The position numbers and the translations under genes were made by a program. From NCBI GenBank assembly GCA_039707465.1, contig CM077643.1:243744167-243808166 (forward strand): a stretch of 64,000 nucleotides of DNA, read 5' to 3'. This stretch comes from Rhabdophis nuchalis. Its lineage: Eukaryota; Chordata; Lepidosauria; Squamata; Natricidae. Shown here piece by piece: positions 33,600 to 47,100 of the stretch; position 1 is the first letter of the stretch; every line of letters starts with the position of its first letter. The notes under the pieces were generated by a model. That model was not told the DNA's origin and searched no databases. It was given only the letters and a program-made list of their open reading frames with translations.

Positions 33600-35048
33600 T
33601 TAAACAGATTTATTGAAATCGACAGAAACTGCTGCCAACTATAGTCACAGAAAAATACTGTGTGTTCCTTCTTAGCAGGAATGCCTACATACACTTTAAT
33701 ATCTGAAAGTAGCAAAAAATTAGAAGTATAAAATCAGCTGTTATATTGCACAACAAAAATATAGTTTCATCAAATAATCAAAATGGGAGATGACAGTAAC
33801 CTTTTAAAAGATTGCACTGGCAAAATGACTTATTCTCTAGATTTTAAAATTTCAGTGAATTCAACTGAAAATACAAATATAGAGTCAGAAATGTAATGTA
33901 ACAAAATACAATCCTTGTATTTGTATTTTAGTTTACACATTTAAAATTAAATTGAATTTTATTATCAGAATAAACATTCAAATGATTTCTATGAATACAA
34001 ATAGCTACACTGAAAACTTTAATACCTTATTTTGGTATTAATGCATGTTTTAGACATGCTTGATGCTAAAACTCTATTGGCTATCCAAGTGTGAATTATG
34101 GATCTGGGGGGAAACAGAATAACAGCAATGAGATTATTGGTATTTAATAGGATATAATCTTAGTAAAAAAATAACAGATAACTTGTGAAACCAAAGTTCT
34201 CTTCTTGTTTCATATAAAAACTGATACAGTACCAGCAACGTTTCCAAGATAAAGAATGAGTAAATCTTTCATCTTTATTTTTTAATAAAAAGATGAAACA
34301 TAAAACATCGTCTGGCTTAGAAGGACCCATGGTGAATATCCTTCACAGCTATGCCAAAGAAAAGACAAAAATAGAAACTTTGTAGAATCAACAATCGAAG
34401 AATGGAAGGAAGGAAATTTGAGTTCACAGCGCTCGTCTTAACATTCAGCATGAAGCTATACATAAAACAGTTTTTTGATCCATTCTTCCTTTGAAAATAA
34501 TTACAAGCAAATGTAGATAAGTTTTGTTCCTAAAATATGGACATTTCTAAAATAAATTACATTTTTAGCATTATTTTGCATTAGACTGTTCTAGAAATAT
34601 TATTTTACTCCTATTAATATTTTATTGATTTCAAGTTGCAGATGCAAATCATGGCAAAAGATGGAATAGGGAGATTACATTTAACAAATAGACAGCTTGT
34701 TGATTTGTCTAGTCTTGCAAATAGCCCAGAGTAAACCTCTTCTCCATGCTTTTTAAAATTACTTCTCTTTCTTTCTTCCTTCTTGAAAAAGTCATTAAAT
34801 GGACCTTCATGGCCAATTTGCTCCCAACACCTGAAATAGCTGCAGTTTCATGATATCTGTAAGCTTTTAGGAGTGTTATTTTCTTTCTACACATAGCTAA
34901 TCCCTTCTTCCCTGCCTGGTGCATTACTGATGCATCATTACAATTTAGCAAAACCATGATATAAATGGATATATCTCTTAACATTCTTTTCTTCAGACTG
35001 CATCTAGCAAACATATTTAAATAAGAGAAAAATAGAGAAAATGAATAA
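33600..35048 (-). other. VPS36: Probable VPS36 3' untranslated region
   Basis: AT-rich sequence following the VPS36 stop, free of recognised repeats. Reverse-complement AATAAA hexamers lie at 34274-34279 and 33609-33614. The second would give a 3' UTR of about 1.4 kb. The true end cannot be fixed from sequence. Confidence 0.5.
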
Positions 35049-35142
35049 TCAGCTTTGGGTAAGGAATAAATTTGGATAGAATCGCAAGCCTTCTACAGAA
35101 TCATCTCTGCAAAGCTGACCCATCTTTTCAGCTAACAGCAAC
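35049..35142 (-). CDS. VPS36: VPS36 coding exon 14 with stop
   Basis: Encodes [20 protein letters not shown] and [10 protein letters not shown], then TGA at 35051-35049. Acceptor TTTTTTTTCAG. Confidence 0.96.
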
Positions 35143-38100
35143 CTGAAAAAAAATTCAAAGTTTTTAAAATTATAATCAAGTCAATTAATTTATTAATTAT
35201 AATTTCTTCTGTAATTGAAATCAGAATATGTGGAGGGATTTTACCTTTCTTTGGCTAAAAGCACAGACATTCCTACAAGCTTTGCAAACTCTTCAGCAGT
35301 AAGAGATCCCTTCTCAGAAACCTAAGAGGGAAGAAAAGATTCAGAGCTGAATAAATATTTGTACATTACAATGCTTTTCTACCATCTGATCAGCTTTCAT
35401 CTGTTATATAGTATCTATTTTTCTACTATCCTTGATTCAACAGCTTTACCATTCTGAGCAACTTCCAAACATTTTTTCATGCAAAATTTGTATCAAGAGT
35501 TCCCCAAAATAAACCTATTAGAAATAAGCACCACTGCTTTTAGAGATATAAGACACTGTCATGTTATGATTGTACCCGTAAGCTATAGATCAGTGATGGC
35601 GAACCTTTTTAGCCTCAGGTGCCAAAAGCGCACACGCTCGCGCTATTGTGCGCGCTCATGTGCTCACACCCATAATTTAATGCCTCCCATGCCGTGTCCC
35701 CTGAACATGCACACGTGACACCCTCTCCTGCCCTGCGCATGTGAACACAACTTTTTGGGAGCCCGGGGCGGGCAAAAAAAGGCCCAACATACAAACTGGA
35801 AGTTCAGGAATGGACTTCCAGTTTGCCCGTTGGGCCATTTTTCTCCCTCTGGAGGCTTCAGGAGGGCAAAAACTGGCCGAAAATCAAGGCTGAAAATCAG
35901 CTGGCCAGCATGCTCATCTGCGTTGGAGCTGATAGGGCAACGTCTTGCATGCCCTCAGAAATGGCTTCGCGTGCCACCTGTGGCACCCATGCCATAGATT
36001 CGCCATCACTGCTATAGATGACTGGTAGGAAATCAATCAATCCAAAAGCTAGTCTCCCACTAACCGAAGCCCTAGGAGGGGGTTGATAAAATAAGGAGAG
36101 AGTGAGGCAATGAGAACTCCCATAGTCCAATGGTCCTTCTGAAGAAGATTGCATGCTTCTGTTGGCCACACTGATACTAGCATGTTTACAAAGACAAGAA
36201 TGACTTTTGCACATGTAATTGCAATTATGAATAATACTGAAGCTGGCTTTGTAAACATTCCCAACAGGAGACCTATGGATTCCACCTGTGAACGATTAAG
36301 GCTCACAAGTCATCAAAGGCTTGTTTAGCAAAATTTAGTATGAAATATGAAAACACAGGACTCTAGTTCCATCTAACACCCCCCCCTGTAAACATTATAA
36401 TCTGATAATTTTTAATAACAGGTTTATAAGTTTATTATTCATTGTGTTGCCTAGCTTGCTCTGGGCAAAGTCAGAATATTGCTTACCACACGTCATGCTA
36501 AACTTGCGTAATCAAGCTAATATATTATCAGCCACCCATCTTTTCCCAGGTGGATTCGACTCTGAAGAACTTATTGTGACGTGCAAACTGGCCTGTTCTA
36601 TGGAACTTGGGCTATAAATCTAAGAGGAAGAGCATGTTGTGGATTAAGGAAATGTGGAGCATTTTTTAAGTTTGTATGTTGGGCTTTCCCCATTTAGAAG
36701 TTGTTTGTGGGATTTACATGACAAAAACACAATCCTTGTCTGGCCTTGACAAATCCCGAGAGTTCTGGGAAAACAATTCTCTCTTGTCCTCTTTCCCAAG
36801 AATTGGTGAGCCAATGTGATAATCCCATATCAGGAGTATATTCTATGGGGAGGGAAACAGCTCAGACTGAAGAGATTGGAATTGCAATGGTCTGATGCAA
36901 GTATCACTTCTTTTTTCTACAGGTAGTCCTCGATGTACAACAGTTCATTTAGTGACTGAAGTTACAGTGGCACTAAAAAAATGACAGTTTTTCCCACTTT
37001 TGACCACTGCAATAACCCCATGGTCACATGATCAAAATTCAGCTGCTCGGCAATTTATGACAGCTGCAATCTCCTGGGATAATGTGATAATCTTTTGTGG
37101 CCTTCTGAAAAGCAAAGTCAATGGGAAAACCAGATTAACTTAACAACTATAGCAAGAAAAATCATAAAATGCGGCCAAATTCAACAAGTGTCTCACTTAG
37201 CAACATAAATTTTGGGTTCAATTGTGGTCATAAGTCAAAGACTACATATATGTGATGCAATGCAACGTGAACACCCAAAAGGAATACAATTTGTGACACA
37301 AAGCAGTACTGTTTATCAGAGAGAGAGATTCTATGAGCCCAGATACAACCAAGTTCTTGGCAGAAGAAGGGGTAACAAAAGGGTAATAAATTTGATTATC
37401 TAGCTTATCTTCAATACATGTGAAAGGACTATCCCTTTTTTCACATAAAGCTTATTCCTACTCTCAGAAACAGGAAACCTTTTGAAGCTAGGCCTTTGAC
37501 CCTAAACTTTGGGTCAATTACCAGACCTTTCCTGCTTTGCAATTTAATTTAACAAATTCATTTATTATTTTAAAAAGTAAGGCAAAAACAAAAACGTCTA
37601 ATGTTTAAAAAATGGGGTTTAGAATTAATTTTAAAGTTTTCCAAACAAGTATTTCCATGATGAATAGTCTAGGTGGAAACAAAGGTTAAAATATTGTTTG
37701 TATTTGCAGTATAAGAAGCCTGTTTCAATAAAGATAATATATGTAGATAGAGGGGAATCTGTCAACATTAAAGTTAAATATACCGAGCCCAAAACAGATA
37801 GATGTCTTTTCTCCTGGCAGGTTTAAATGTGTGGGTCTCTACGGATGTGTGCTTAACAAAAGATAATAAGCAAAAGGAAGAAGCCCATCTATATGCCAGG
37901 CTAGGCAATAACAATATTTAGGGGACTGGAGACTAACACATATGAAGAACGGTTGCAGGAACTGGGTATGTCTAGTTTAATAAAAAGAAGGATTAGGGGA
38001 GACATGATAGCAGTGTTCCAATATCTCAGGGGTTGCCACAAAGAAGAGGGAGTCAAACTATTCTCCAAAGCACCTGAGGGCAGAACAAGAAGCAATGGGT

Positions 38101-41100
38101 GGAAACTAATCAAGGAGAGAAGCAACTTAGAACTGAGGAGAAATTTCCTGACAGTTAGGACAATTAGTCAGTGGAACAGCTTGCCTCCAGAAGTTGTGAA
38201 TGCCCCAACACTGCAAGTCTTCAAGAAGATGTTGGATCGCCATTTGTCTGAAATGGTATAGGGTTTCCTGCATAGGCAGGGAGTTGGACTAGATGACCTC
38301 CAAGGTCCCTTCCAACTCTGCTATTGTATTGTATTGTATTGTATTGTATTGTATTGTATTGTATTGTATTGTATTGTATTGTATTGTATTGTAATATGGC
38401 TATTCCCTTAAAATACATACTGTCTCTAAAGCAGAAGCCACCATTTCTTCTTCGTTATGTGATAGGAGTTCAATCACCATAACACCACTATCGAATATGC
38501 GTAACCTAAATCCCAAAAAGAAAGAAAAACACAAGTCTGAATTCCAATCTGTGACCAAATAGTTGGACTACCACAAATGTGATGTCCAATGCTAATAGCA
38601 CTTGCCGTAGCACTCAGATTTATATAATGCTTCACGGTGCTTCATAGCCCTCTCTAAGTGATTTACAGTCAGCCTATTGCCCCTAAGAATCGGGTCCTCG
38701 TTTTACCAACATCAGAAGGATGGAAAGCTGAGTCAACCTTGAACCCCATCAGGATTGAACTGCTGGCAATGAGCTGAGTTAGCCTACAATATGCATTCTA
38801 TAACCACTATGCCACCACAGCTCTGATACTCTATTTTGGTACCCTCTGCTTCCCCTTTGTGCTTAGAAAGACACAATGAAATAGAATACATCCATATGAG
38901 GATTTAGAAGCAGAAGTCCTAGCAGTTCAGTGGCTTCAATTACACAACAGGTTCAACCTGGATACCAAATTAACCTGTCTTCTTGATTTAAATAGAACTG
39001 TATGCTGATTCCACATTAATCCACTGGAAAAAATTGATCAAGTTTAGCATATTGCTTAAAGGCAGTGCCCAAATTTGTAACTGATCTGGTATGAACACAG
39101 CTTAAAGTTAGTTGCCGCCCATATATTGATGCCTGCTGAGCTCCTTTCTCGCAAATGGGCAGTAGCCCTATTAGATTTTTTTTCTTTGCTCTGCTTTTTC
39201 TCATATCTCCATCACCCATGGTTTCCTCAAGTTCCTGTTTTCCTACCATGGGTTATTTTGTCTTGCTTTCTTTAGCCGTTTTAATTAGCCTCCCCCAAAC
39301 TCCTCCTCCTTCCTCATTGTATGCAGCCTCCTTTGATCTGAAGAACACTGAGGGTTTTTCCCAGAGCCCCTCCTCATCCTACCAGGTCCTTCTTCACAAT
39401 TCCACACTTCCTCTTTCCTGTTCCTGTAATGTTGTTCTTTATTTATCCACCTTTCCAATGTCTTTTCCACACTACAGATCCGTAACATCGCCATACTTGC
39501 ACACACTGCTTGATTTACCACCTTCCTATGTGTAAGCTTTTGTCTCAATCCAAATGTCACATAACTCTTTCCTCATGCATTTACACTGTTAATGGCTAAT
39601 TTAATTGCAAATGTCAGAGTACTGTGAAAGACATTGTAGGGTGGATGAAGAACTGAAAAGTTTAGTCCACTATGATTTCTACACTCCATAAATGTATGAG
39701 AAAGCAGCACAGCCAGCTTTATGAGAATGATATTGGACTATAATATGGGGCATTTTCCTATGATGAGAAAACTTTATACATAGATTTGGGGTTTGCTTTT
39801 GGTTTTTTGCCACTCCCTAATTCTGAATCTCATTTTTCTCCACATAGGTTTTATAAGGATTTGAAAAACACATTGAATAAAGGTTCTATGTGCAAATGTA
39901 GTGATCCTGAACAAAGGGCAGGATGTAAATATAACAAACAAGTAAATAGAGCCGTGGAAGTGCAGTGGTTATAATGCAGTATTGCAGGTTAATTCTGCCA
40001 ACCTGCCAGCAGTTCAGTCTTGACCGCCTCAAGATTGGCTCAGCCTTCCATCCCTCCAAGGTCAGGACTCAGATTGTTGGGGGCAATATGCTGAGTCTGT
40101 AAATTGCTTAAAGAGGGCTGTAAAGCACTATGAAGCTGTGTATGTCTAAGTGCTATTGCTAAATACAAGGAAGGGAAAGGACTGAGCATCTTCTCACCCC
40201 TTGAGTTTTCCATGCACCCCATTAGAATTTGAAGACTTCTTACCTTAGAGGTAACTTTAGCGATTCCAACATCTTACAAGCATTTACTAGATCTTCAGGG
40301 GAAAGCAACTAATGAGAAAACATTCATAAGCTTAATCTTATAATAATAACACTTCTATATTTAGGAAATTCCTACAAGGCTTTTGCATTCCTTTATGAGA
40401 TTTAAAGAGCAATTAAGGGACAATGATTACAATTGAGTAATGTTGACATATATTATAAACTCCATTTTTTCTTTAAAAACGTGAGTGCGTGACACTTAAA
40501 GAATGGGGAATAGCATACATTCAGACATTGCATACTTGCTGAAGACATGTGCATTTGTCTTTTTGGAATGCTTCACTGTTGTTCTTTAACACAATGTGTT
40601 GGATTACATAACCCGCAGTCCTCCAGTCTTTACTATCAGCTAGCTGTGATAATAGGCATTAAAAACTGATGTAGTCGGCCAGCACAAGATCGGGGAAGCC
40701 TGTTCTACCTTGTCACCATATCACTGAGTCTCTGGAAAGAACAATGGAGGGCAGAATTTGCCACCATCTACTTCTTTATTTCAAACATTCTAGCCACAAA
40801 ATGCACAATAGCTGGAATCCATCTCTCCTCCTGCGCATTTGGCAATTCCACACCAAGATGCTGGCAATGGAATGTCCATTGGGACTCCCACTAGCTGATT
40901 TGTAGCAGAAAGCCTTGCAGATATTCTAGTTTCTACTAAATTTCTGTGAGATGTTTACATATTCTAACCAAGTTTGTGCACGTCCTTTAGCTATTTTACT
41001 CTATCAATAGTCCCAGGCTCTCAAAGCAGCAGTGTGTGTATAATGCACACAGACACACGTTAACAATCGGCAGATCCAATTTTTTCAGGCTTTCATTTTA

Positions 41101-44100
41101 CAAAATTGAGCTTTTTTTAACCGTAGAATCCTCCTTATACTTTTACCTGTTTCCTAATAATAATCCTAGTGAGTTCAATTGAATTTCATTTCAGGTAAAT
41201 TTGAACAGAGTTGGCAATCTACGCACTTGTTTAGATTCTACTGATTTCTAATGCATTGCCAGATGGCTTATCGTGCTAGGACAATATGCTGTTGACCAAT
41301 AGCAAAAATAATGGTTAGGTTCCAGCATCTGCCATCAGCAATTACTCCAGAAAAGTTCCTTGACATATTTAGTCAAATAGCTTTGTTGAAGTGCAGAAGA
41401 TAATGCATTCCTTACCTCTAGGCCACGAGCACGATTCACCAGACAATAAACTTCTGTGAGGGACATTATTCCTCCCCGTTCCTGTTGATTTAAGAACACA
41501 AATTCTGCTATCCCAAAGCAAATCTGGCAATCTGACAATATCAATATTTCCAGAGGGGGAACTGGAAAATTAAAAATGGTGCTGAAATTATAACCCGAAC
41601 AGATGTAGCTTCACAGCAGCAACATACCTGGTGCCAAAACCAACAGGTGCAGAGGACAGTGGTACCAGAACATTCAACAGAGGCATAAATGTGTCAAGTC
41701 CTTCTAGTCATTTTTTGCCAGTGGTATTTAATGTTGCCAAAAATAAACCTCAAATCAACAGTCTCTTTCTATCACCAGTAGAGATATGAAAGACTGATGG
41801 TGATAAGAATCCATTTTCTAAGACTTAGCTTTTAACAAAATACTTGACAACCTATGACTCCCTGGGTCATCCTTTCAGAAGTATTTTCTTATCAGATTTC
41901 TCAATGCTTCCAAGAATGTGAGAGTTTCCAATATATTTCTCGGACCTCCGCCTCTTCCGCCAGTGTCTAAAGACACATCTCTTTCAGCACGCCGGCCTAG
42001 CCTAACCTCCCGTCGGGGCTATTTTAAACTGGGGATTTTAATTTGGATTTTAGCATAGGATTGTAATTTAATATGTTTTTAAATTTTGTATTTATTGTTT
42101 TGTATGTTTTTAAATTCCTGTGCGCCGCCCTGGGTCCTTTGTGGAGAAGGGCAGGATATAAATGTGATTAAAAAAAAAAAATTCCTTCACTGGAAAAGCT
42201 GGGACATCTGCCTTGAAAATAGCCCACATTGAACAGTATAGCAGAGTCAAACATCAGCACAGGATATGTTTTATGACATTTCTAATTATGTCATAAACCA
42301 GTGATGGCGAACCTATGGCACGGGTGCCACAGGTGGCATGCGGAACCATTTCTGAGGGCACGCGAGGCATTGCCCTGTCAGCTCCAGCACACTTGTGTGC
42401 GCTGGCCAGCTGATTTAGGCCTTCTTTTGAGGCTGTTTTATTCCCTCTGGAGCTCCTGAAGCCTCTGGAGGTGGGTGGGGGGGAGGCTGTTTTCACCCTC
42501 CCCAGGCTCCTAGAAAGCCTCTGGAGCCTGGGGAGGGCGAAAAAAGCACGCCAAAAGGGGTCACGCACATAGCATTATGGGTGTGGCATGGACGACTCCC
42601 CTGCGCTCCCTCCATTTTTGGCACACGAGCCAAAAAAGGTTCGCCATCACTGCCATAAACTGTTTTATGGTAATTTATATGTCATAAAATGTTCATAAAT
42701 TTTGCCAAATTTCAATTTTATGGGAGTCATAGATCCTGGATTTTTGAAGCATTCTGCAAGTTAGTTCATTTGAGGTAATTTGGCTCAAAACATTTTGCCC
42801 TATGGTGCATTATTTCACGCAGTTAAAGATGATAAGATTCAAGAGTTTTAGTAATATGTACATATAAAGCAAAAAAATAGAAACATGATCTACGGTATAT
42901 TTATTCTGAAATGCCTCTGAATCGAATTGAATTGTTATTACTTTATTTGCCATGCATTTAAGTATCTCTCCTCTTAGTATGCATGGATGTGGATAACTAC
43001 ATTCGTGTCCTGCAATCATCTTTCAGAATGTCTCCTTTATTCTATGGCATCCAAATATAATATTTATGCTACAATATATTTTAATGAGCGCTTCTCTAGC
43101 AGAGACAAATACCTTGTATGTCGAATCAAATTTGGCCAAATAAAGTTCAGTTCCATGCAATTTAATTCACTATTCTATATGATGTTCAAGTTGAAGAAAT
43201 CTCTCTTGGATACTTTTGGCAACATCCAAACTATCAAACATTTTATTTTTCATATATTTTACTGAGTTTTAGCTTCTACCTGCGTGGCTTAAAAAAATAT
43301 TTATTCTACTCTTTGTGCTATCTTTAAAGTGTCATTCTTAGTGATTTGCTCATCTTTACAGTAAGTCAGCTTGTTGTCCTGGGCCTGATCTCATTTTTTT
43401 GTCCCCACTCCCACCCCATCATAGAATGAAGAAATTGCTTAAATAAGAAATCTCTTTCGCAGTTGTTTTTCAGTGCAGAGCTTTTATTTACAGCGCTTCC
43501 CTCAAAAGTGCTCACCCCAAGTTAAGAAGCTCAGTTCTGTGGTCTTAATTAACTGGCTTGTAGATGCTGCTTGAAACTGAAAATATTTTAATTATTTTCA
43601 CATCTTGGGTTTTGTTTGCTTTCTAAATGGCTCAGGATTGTGAGCCAGGAGCACCACCAAGCAAACAGCTGGTCCTAGCATATTCCCTTCCTCTTGTGTG
43701 CTTGCTATTTTGTAATCCCTTTTCCTCAAATGAGTGTAAATACAAACATTATTTCTCTAGAATTATAGTGGAGGAACTGAGATCCGTAGATTCAGGATGA
43801 TGTATGGATGATGTATAAAATAAAGACTCCCTTGGAATCAAATATGTTAATTTAATTTTTTTGACAACAATTCAGTAGTGATTTTCAAAGATTTCCTTTT
43901 TCTAGACTACAACCTCAGGATTTCTCTGATCCATGTGCTAAGTAGATTTGACTTCCTTGGCCTTTTAAGTTTGGCTAAACTCACAATGTGCTAGTATATG
44001 AGGCTGCACATTAAAAATAAATAAAAGACAGTTGAGTACTTTACCTCTAAAGGTGCCTGTAAAATTCCAGCTAATTGTTTTGCCAGTTGCATATGGTAAT

Positions 44101-47100
44101 GAGTGCCAGATCCATGGGTTTCCCGGGTAACTGGATTGGCAATGCCCATGCTCAACAAATAGGATTTAAATCTTATTGTCTAAAAAAATGACAAATTAAA
44201 ATTGAAAATATCAGATTCTTTATCAAACAATAATTAAAATAGACTACGTGAACTTGGAAGATCCTAATACACACACACACAGGGAAAATTTTAAAAAAAG
44301 AATGATGTCCCCATACAGAAGAGCAATGGATGGATGGATGGATGGATGAATGGATGGATGGATGGATAGATGGAAGGAAGGAAGGAAGGAAGGAAGGAAG
44401 GAAGGGAAGGAAGGAAGGAAGGAAGGAAGGAAGGAAGGAAGGAAGGAAGGAAGGAAGGAAGGAAGGAAAAAGAAACCATCTCACATGGTCATGATGTACA
44501 CCTGGCATATTTGAAAAAAATCTAGCAGGATCCCATCATTGTTTTGTCACTTACTTTCTAATAAACAAATTTGAGGAATCTTACTAATCCACAGTGGATT
44601 GGTAGATTTTTCCCTGAGGATATTCTATTTTGAGGAGCTTCCCTTAATGATATGGGAATCTCAGCTTTGTGTTTATTTAGATTGAGATGGCGGGAAAGAG
44701 ATTTCAACTCAAGGGTATAAGATAAATTATAGAAATGGAATGAAATCAAATTTTGATAAGTAATAACATGCAACCATATTGTAGACTACATGGCACTCAC
44801 TATATTAGCTATATTTACATAACACTAATCTTGTTTACCTTAACACTCGTTTACCAATATTCACTGAAAAAAAATCACGTTGACCTAGTTTACCGGAAAA
44901 GGAACTATTTTACAACTTAGAATGATAAAAGAATCATAATTTAGCAGAATATTAGCTGACCTCATCTTCAGTGATGTCACCCTGCTTTTCTCTAATCTTG
45001 CTAGCAATTGATTTGGATAATTCCACCATTTCCTTTGCCTGTGAGACAAAATAAAACACAAAATCATGACGGGACACAATCTTGCTCCTTTATTGTGAGA
45101 TCACTCTTCATGGAACAAGTTTGAATTGCTCAGCTGTTCAGCAGGTCAAAGCTAGGAAAGAGAGTTCTTAGATTAGGTTTGGCTGGCATTTCCCCTTCCT
45201 TCACAATCCAGTTAGGTGTCACTGAGTTGAAGTCAATTATGGCTCACTGTATAGACAAATATCTACCATCTAGACATACTGTCAATAATTTTTCATGTTA
45301 TTTACTTAGTTTGTATGATAATAACTTTACAAGTAATCATTAAGTTATGATTCAAATAATGCATAGTATATTTATAGTCTGTGCATGTATGTATAGATAT
45401 AGAATGATACAAGTTATACTTTTATATAGCCAAATCCCAGAACCTCCCTCCCCTATTTTATTCTATTGAATAAAATTAGTTTCTCCAGTCTACAGTTAAT
45501 CAGCATGCTTACTAATAAAGTGGAGGTATTACCTTTTCCATCAGCTTGCTGAGGTCTTCAAAAGCCTGAAATAATAAACTGATTTAGTAATACATAATTG
45601 CTTTCTATTGCAATAAAATGCAATTGTATCACACCTGCAACTTCACCATTAACTTTCCTTCCAAATTTAAACAAAATACTAAAAAACAACCTACTGTCAT
45701 TTTTTGGAGTTCAAGTATCAATAATTCTAATACATAAATAATTATATACATGCTTATGTTCTGCAATCTAAATGGATTTGTTTCTGACTAGAAGAGAATA
45801 CTAGACACTTAGCTTTAATAAGCCTCCTATTTTCTAGCAACTCATTTTCACCATGGCTTGAAAATAAATAGTTACTCTAAAGCTGAATATTCTCATCTGA
45901 CCTGTAATTATGCATACTTTTACAAGCTGAAAGTAAATTACCATATTTTTCGGAGTATAAGACGCATCCTTTTCCCTCAAAAAAGAAGCTGAAAATCTGG
46001 GTGCATCTTATACACTGAATACAGCATTTTTGCCTCCCGAAATCCCTCCCCCTTCACTAAAACGGCCGTGCATAGCTTGTAGGAGGCTTTCAGAGAGCTC
46101 CTGGGCACTGGGGAGGGCAAAAATGCCCCCCCCCCAGCTCCCAGGAGCACTCTATAAGCCTCCTAAAGGCTATCCATGCCCTTTTTTTTGGCAAAACCCT
46201 TTTTTCGCCTGTTTGGGGAAGTTTGCAGTGCAAAAACTTTTTTAAAAATTTGCCTCTTCAAAACCTTGGTGCATCTTTTATGCCGGTGCGTCTTATACTC
46301 CTAAAAATATGGTAACACTAGGAAAATCTGGATGAATTTAATAGGGCATGGTGCTATGTAGGTTTTTTTTTTTACATATATATTTGCAAAACTGCATATT
46401 TAGCCTTGCTCTCAACAACATGAACAAATTTCTTAGGCAACAATAAAAAAAAAATATCTAGGTCAACAGACAGTGTGTTTTAAATAATCCTACCAAGTGA
46501 TTCAGGCTTTACAAAGAAAAATGTATACACACCTGAAGGGAACTTCCTGAGACAAATAACTAACAGAATCAGTTAAAAAAATAACAATAACTAGCAGATG
46601 TCTATTCTAAAATTCAAGGCACCAGTTTTAAAACTAAATGATCTGAAATTAGCATTACTTCACAATGGTTTCCCTCAGCTGACATCCATTCCTTGTATCC
46701 TCCAATGAACAGAGGAGGAAAGAGACAGCAGAGTTACACGTTGCTCATGGTCATATGAAAAATGCAATACTGGTATATTTTTGTAAATCTGCTAAAAGAG
46801 CCTCCTTTGCGCTGGCAGTTCAAAAGCTGAACAACAGCGAGGAGATGACCATTTCTTGTAAAGATTTGTAGAAAATTAGCCAGAGAGAGACACACGACTA
46901 GAGCTGCAGAATGCTTAACTTAATTCAACTCGACATCTACCAGCTACAGAAAGCCCTTTGTTTGCCTTCATCTCTGTATGGCCAGGAAATTGATTTCAAT
47001 TTTATTTGCTTTCATTTTATCACCCAAATCAGAGATTTGGCAGAAGTTGTGAAAAGTAACGGGAGCTCACTCCGTTATGTGGCACTAGGGATTTGAACCG

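Noticed and set aside
38331..38393. CRISPR-like or satellite array
   Set aside because: Tandem 5-bp units without spacers, continuous with a CR1 3' end; this is a vertebrate genome.
39155..39535. 126-codon frame with a hydrophobic start
   Set aside because: Composition follows a T/C-rich strand bias; no conserved motif, splice site or homologue recognised; it lies inside VPS36 intron 11.
44173..44508. 111-codon frame with SFLP repeats
   Set aside because: Translation of GGAA/GGAT microsatellites; it also overlaps the acceptor of VPS36 exon 9.
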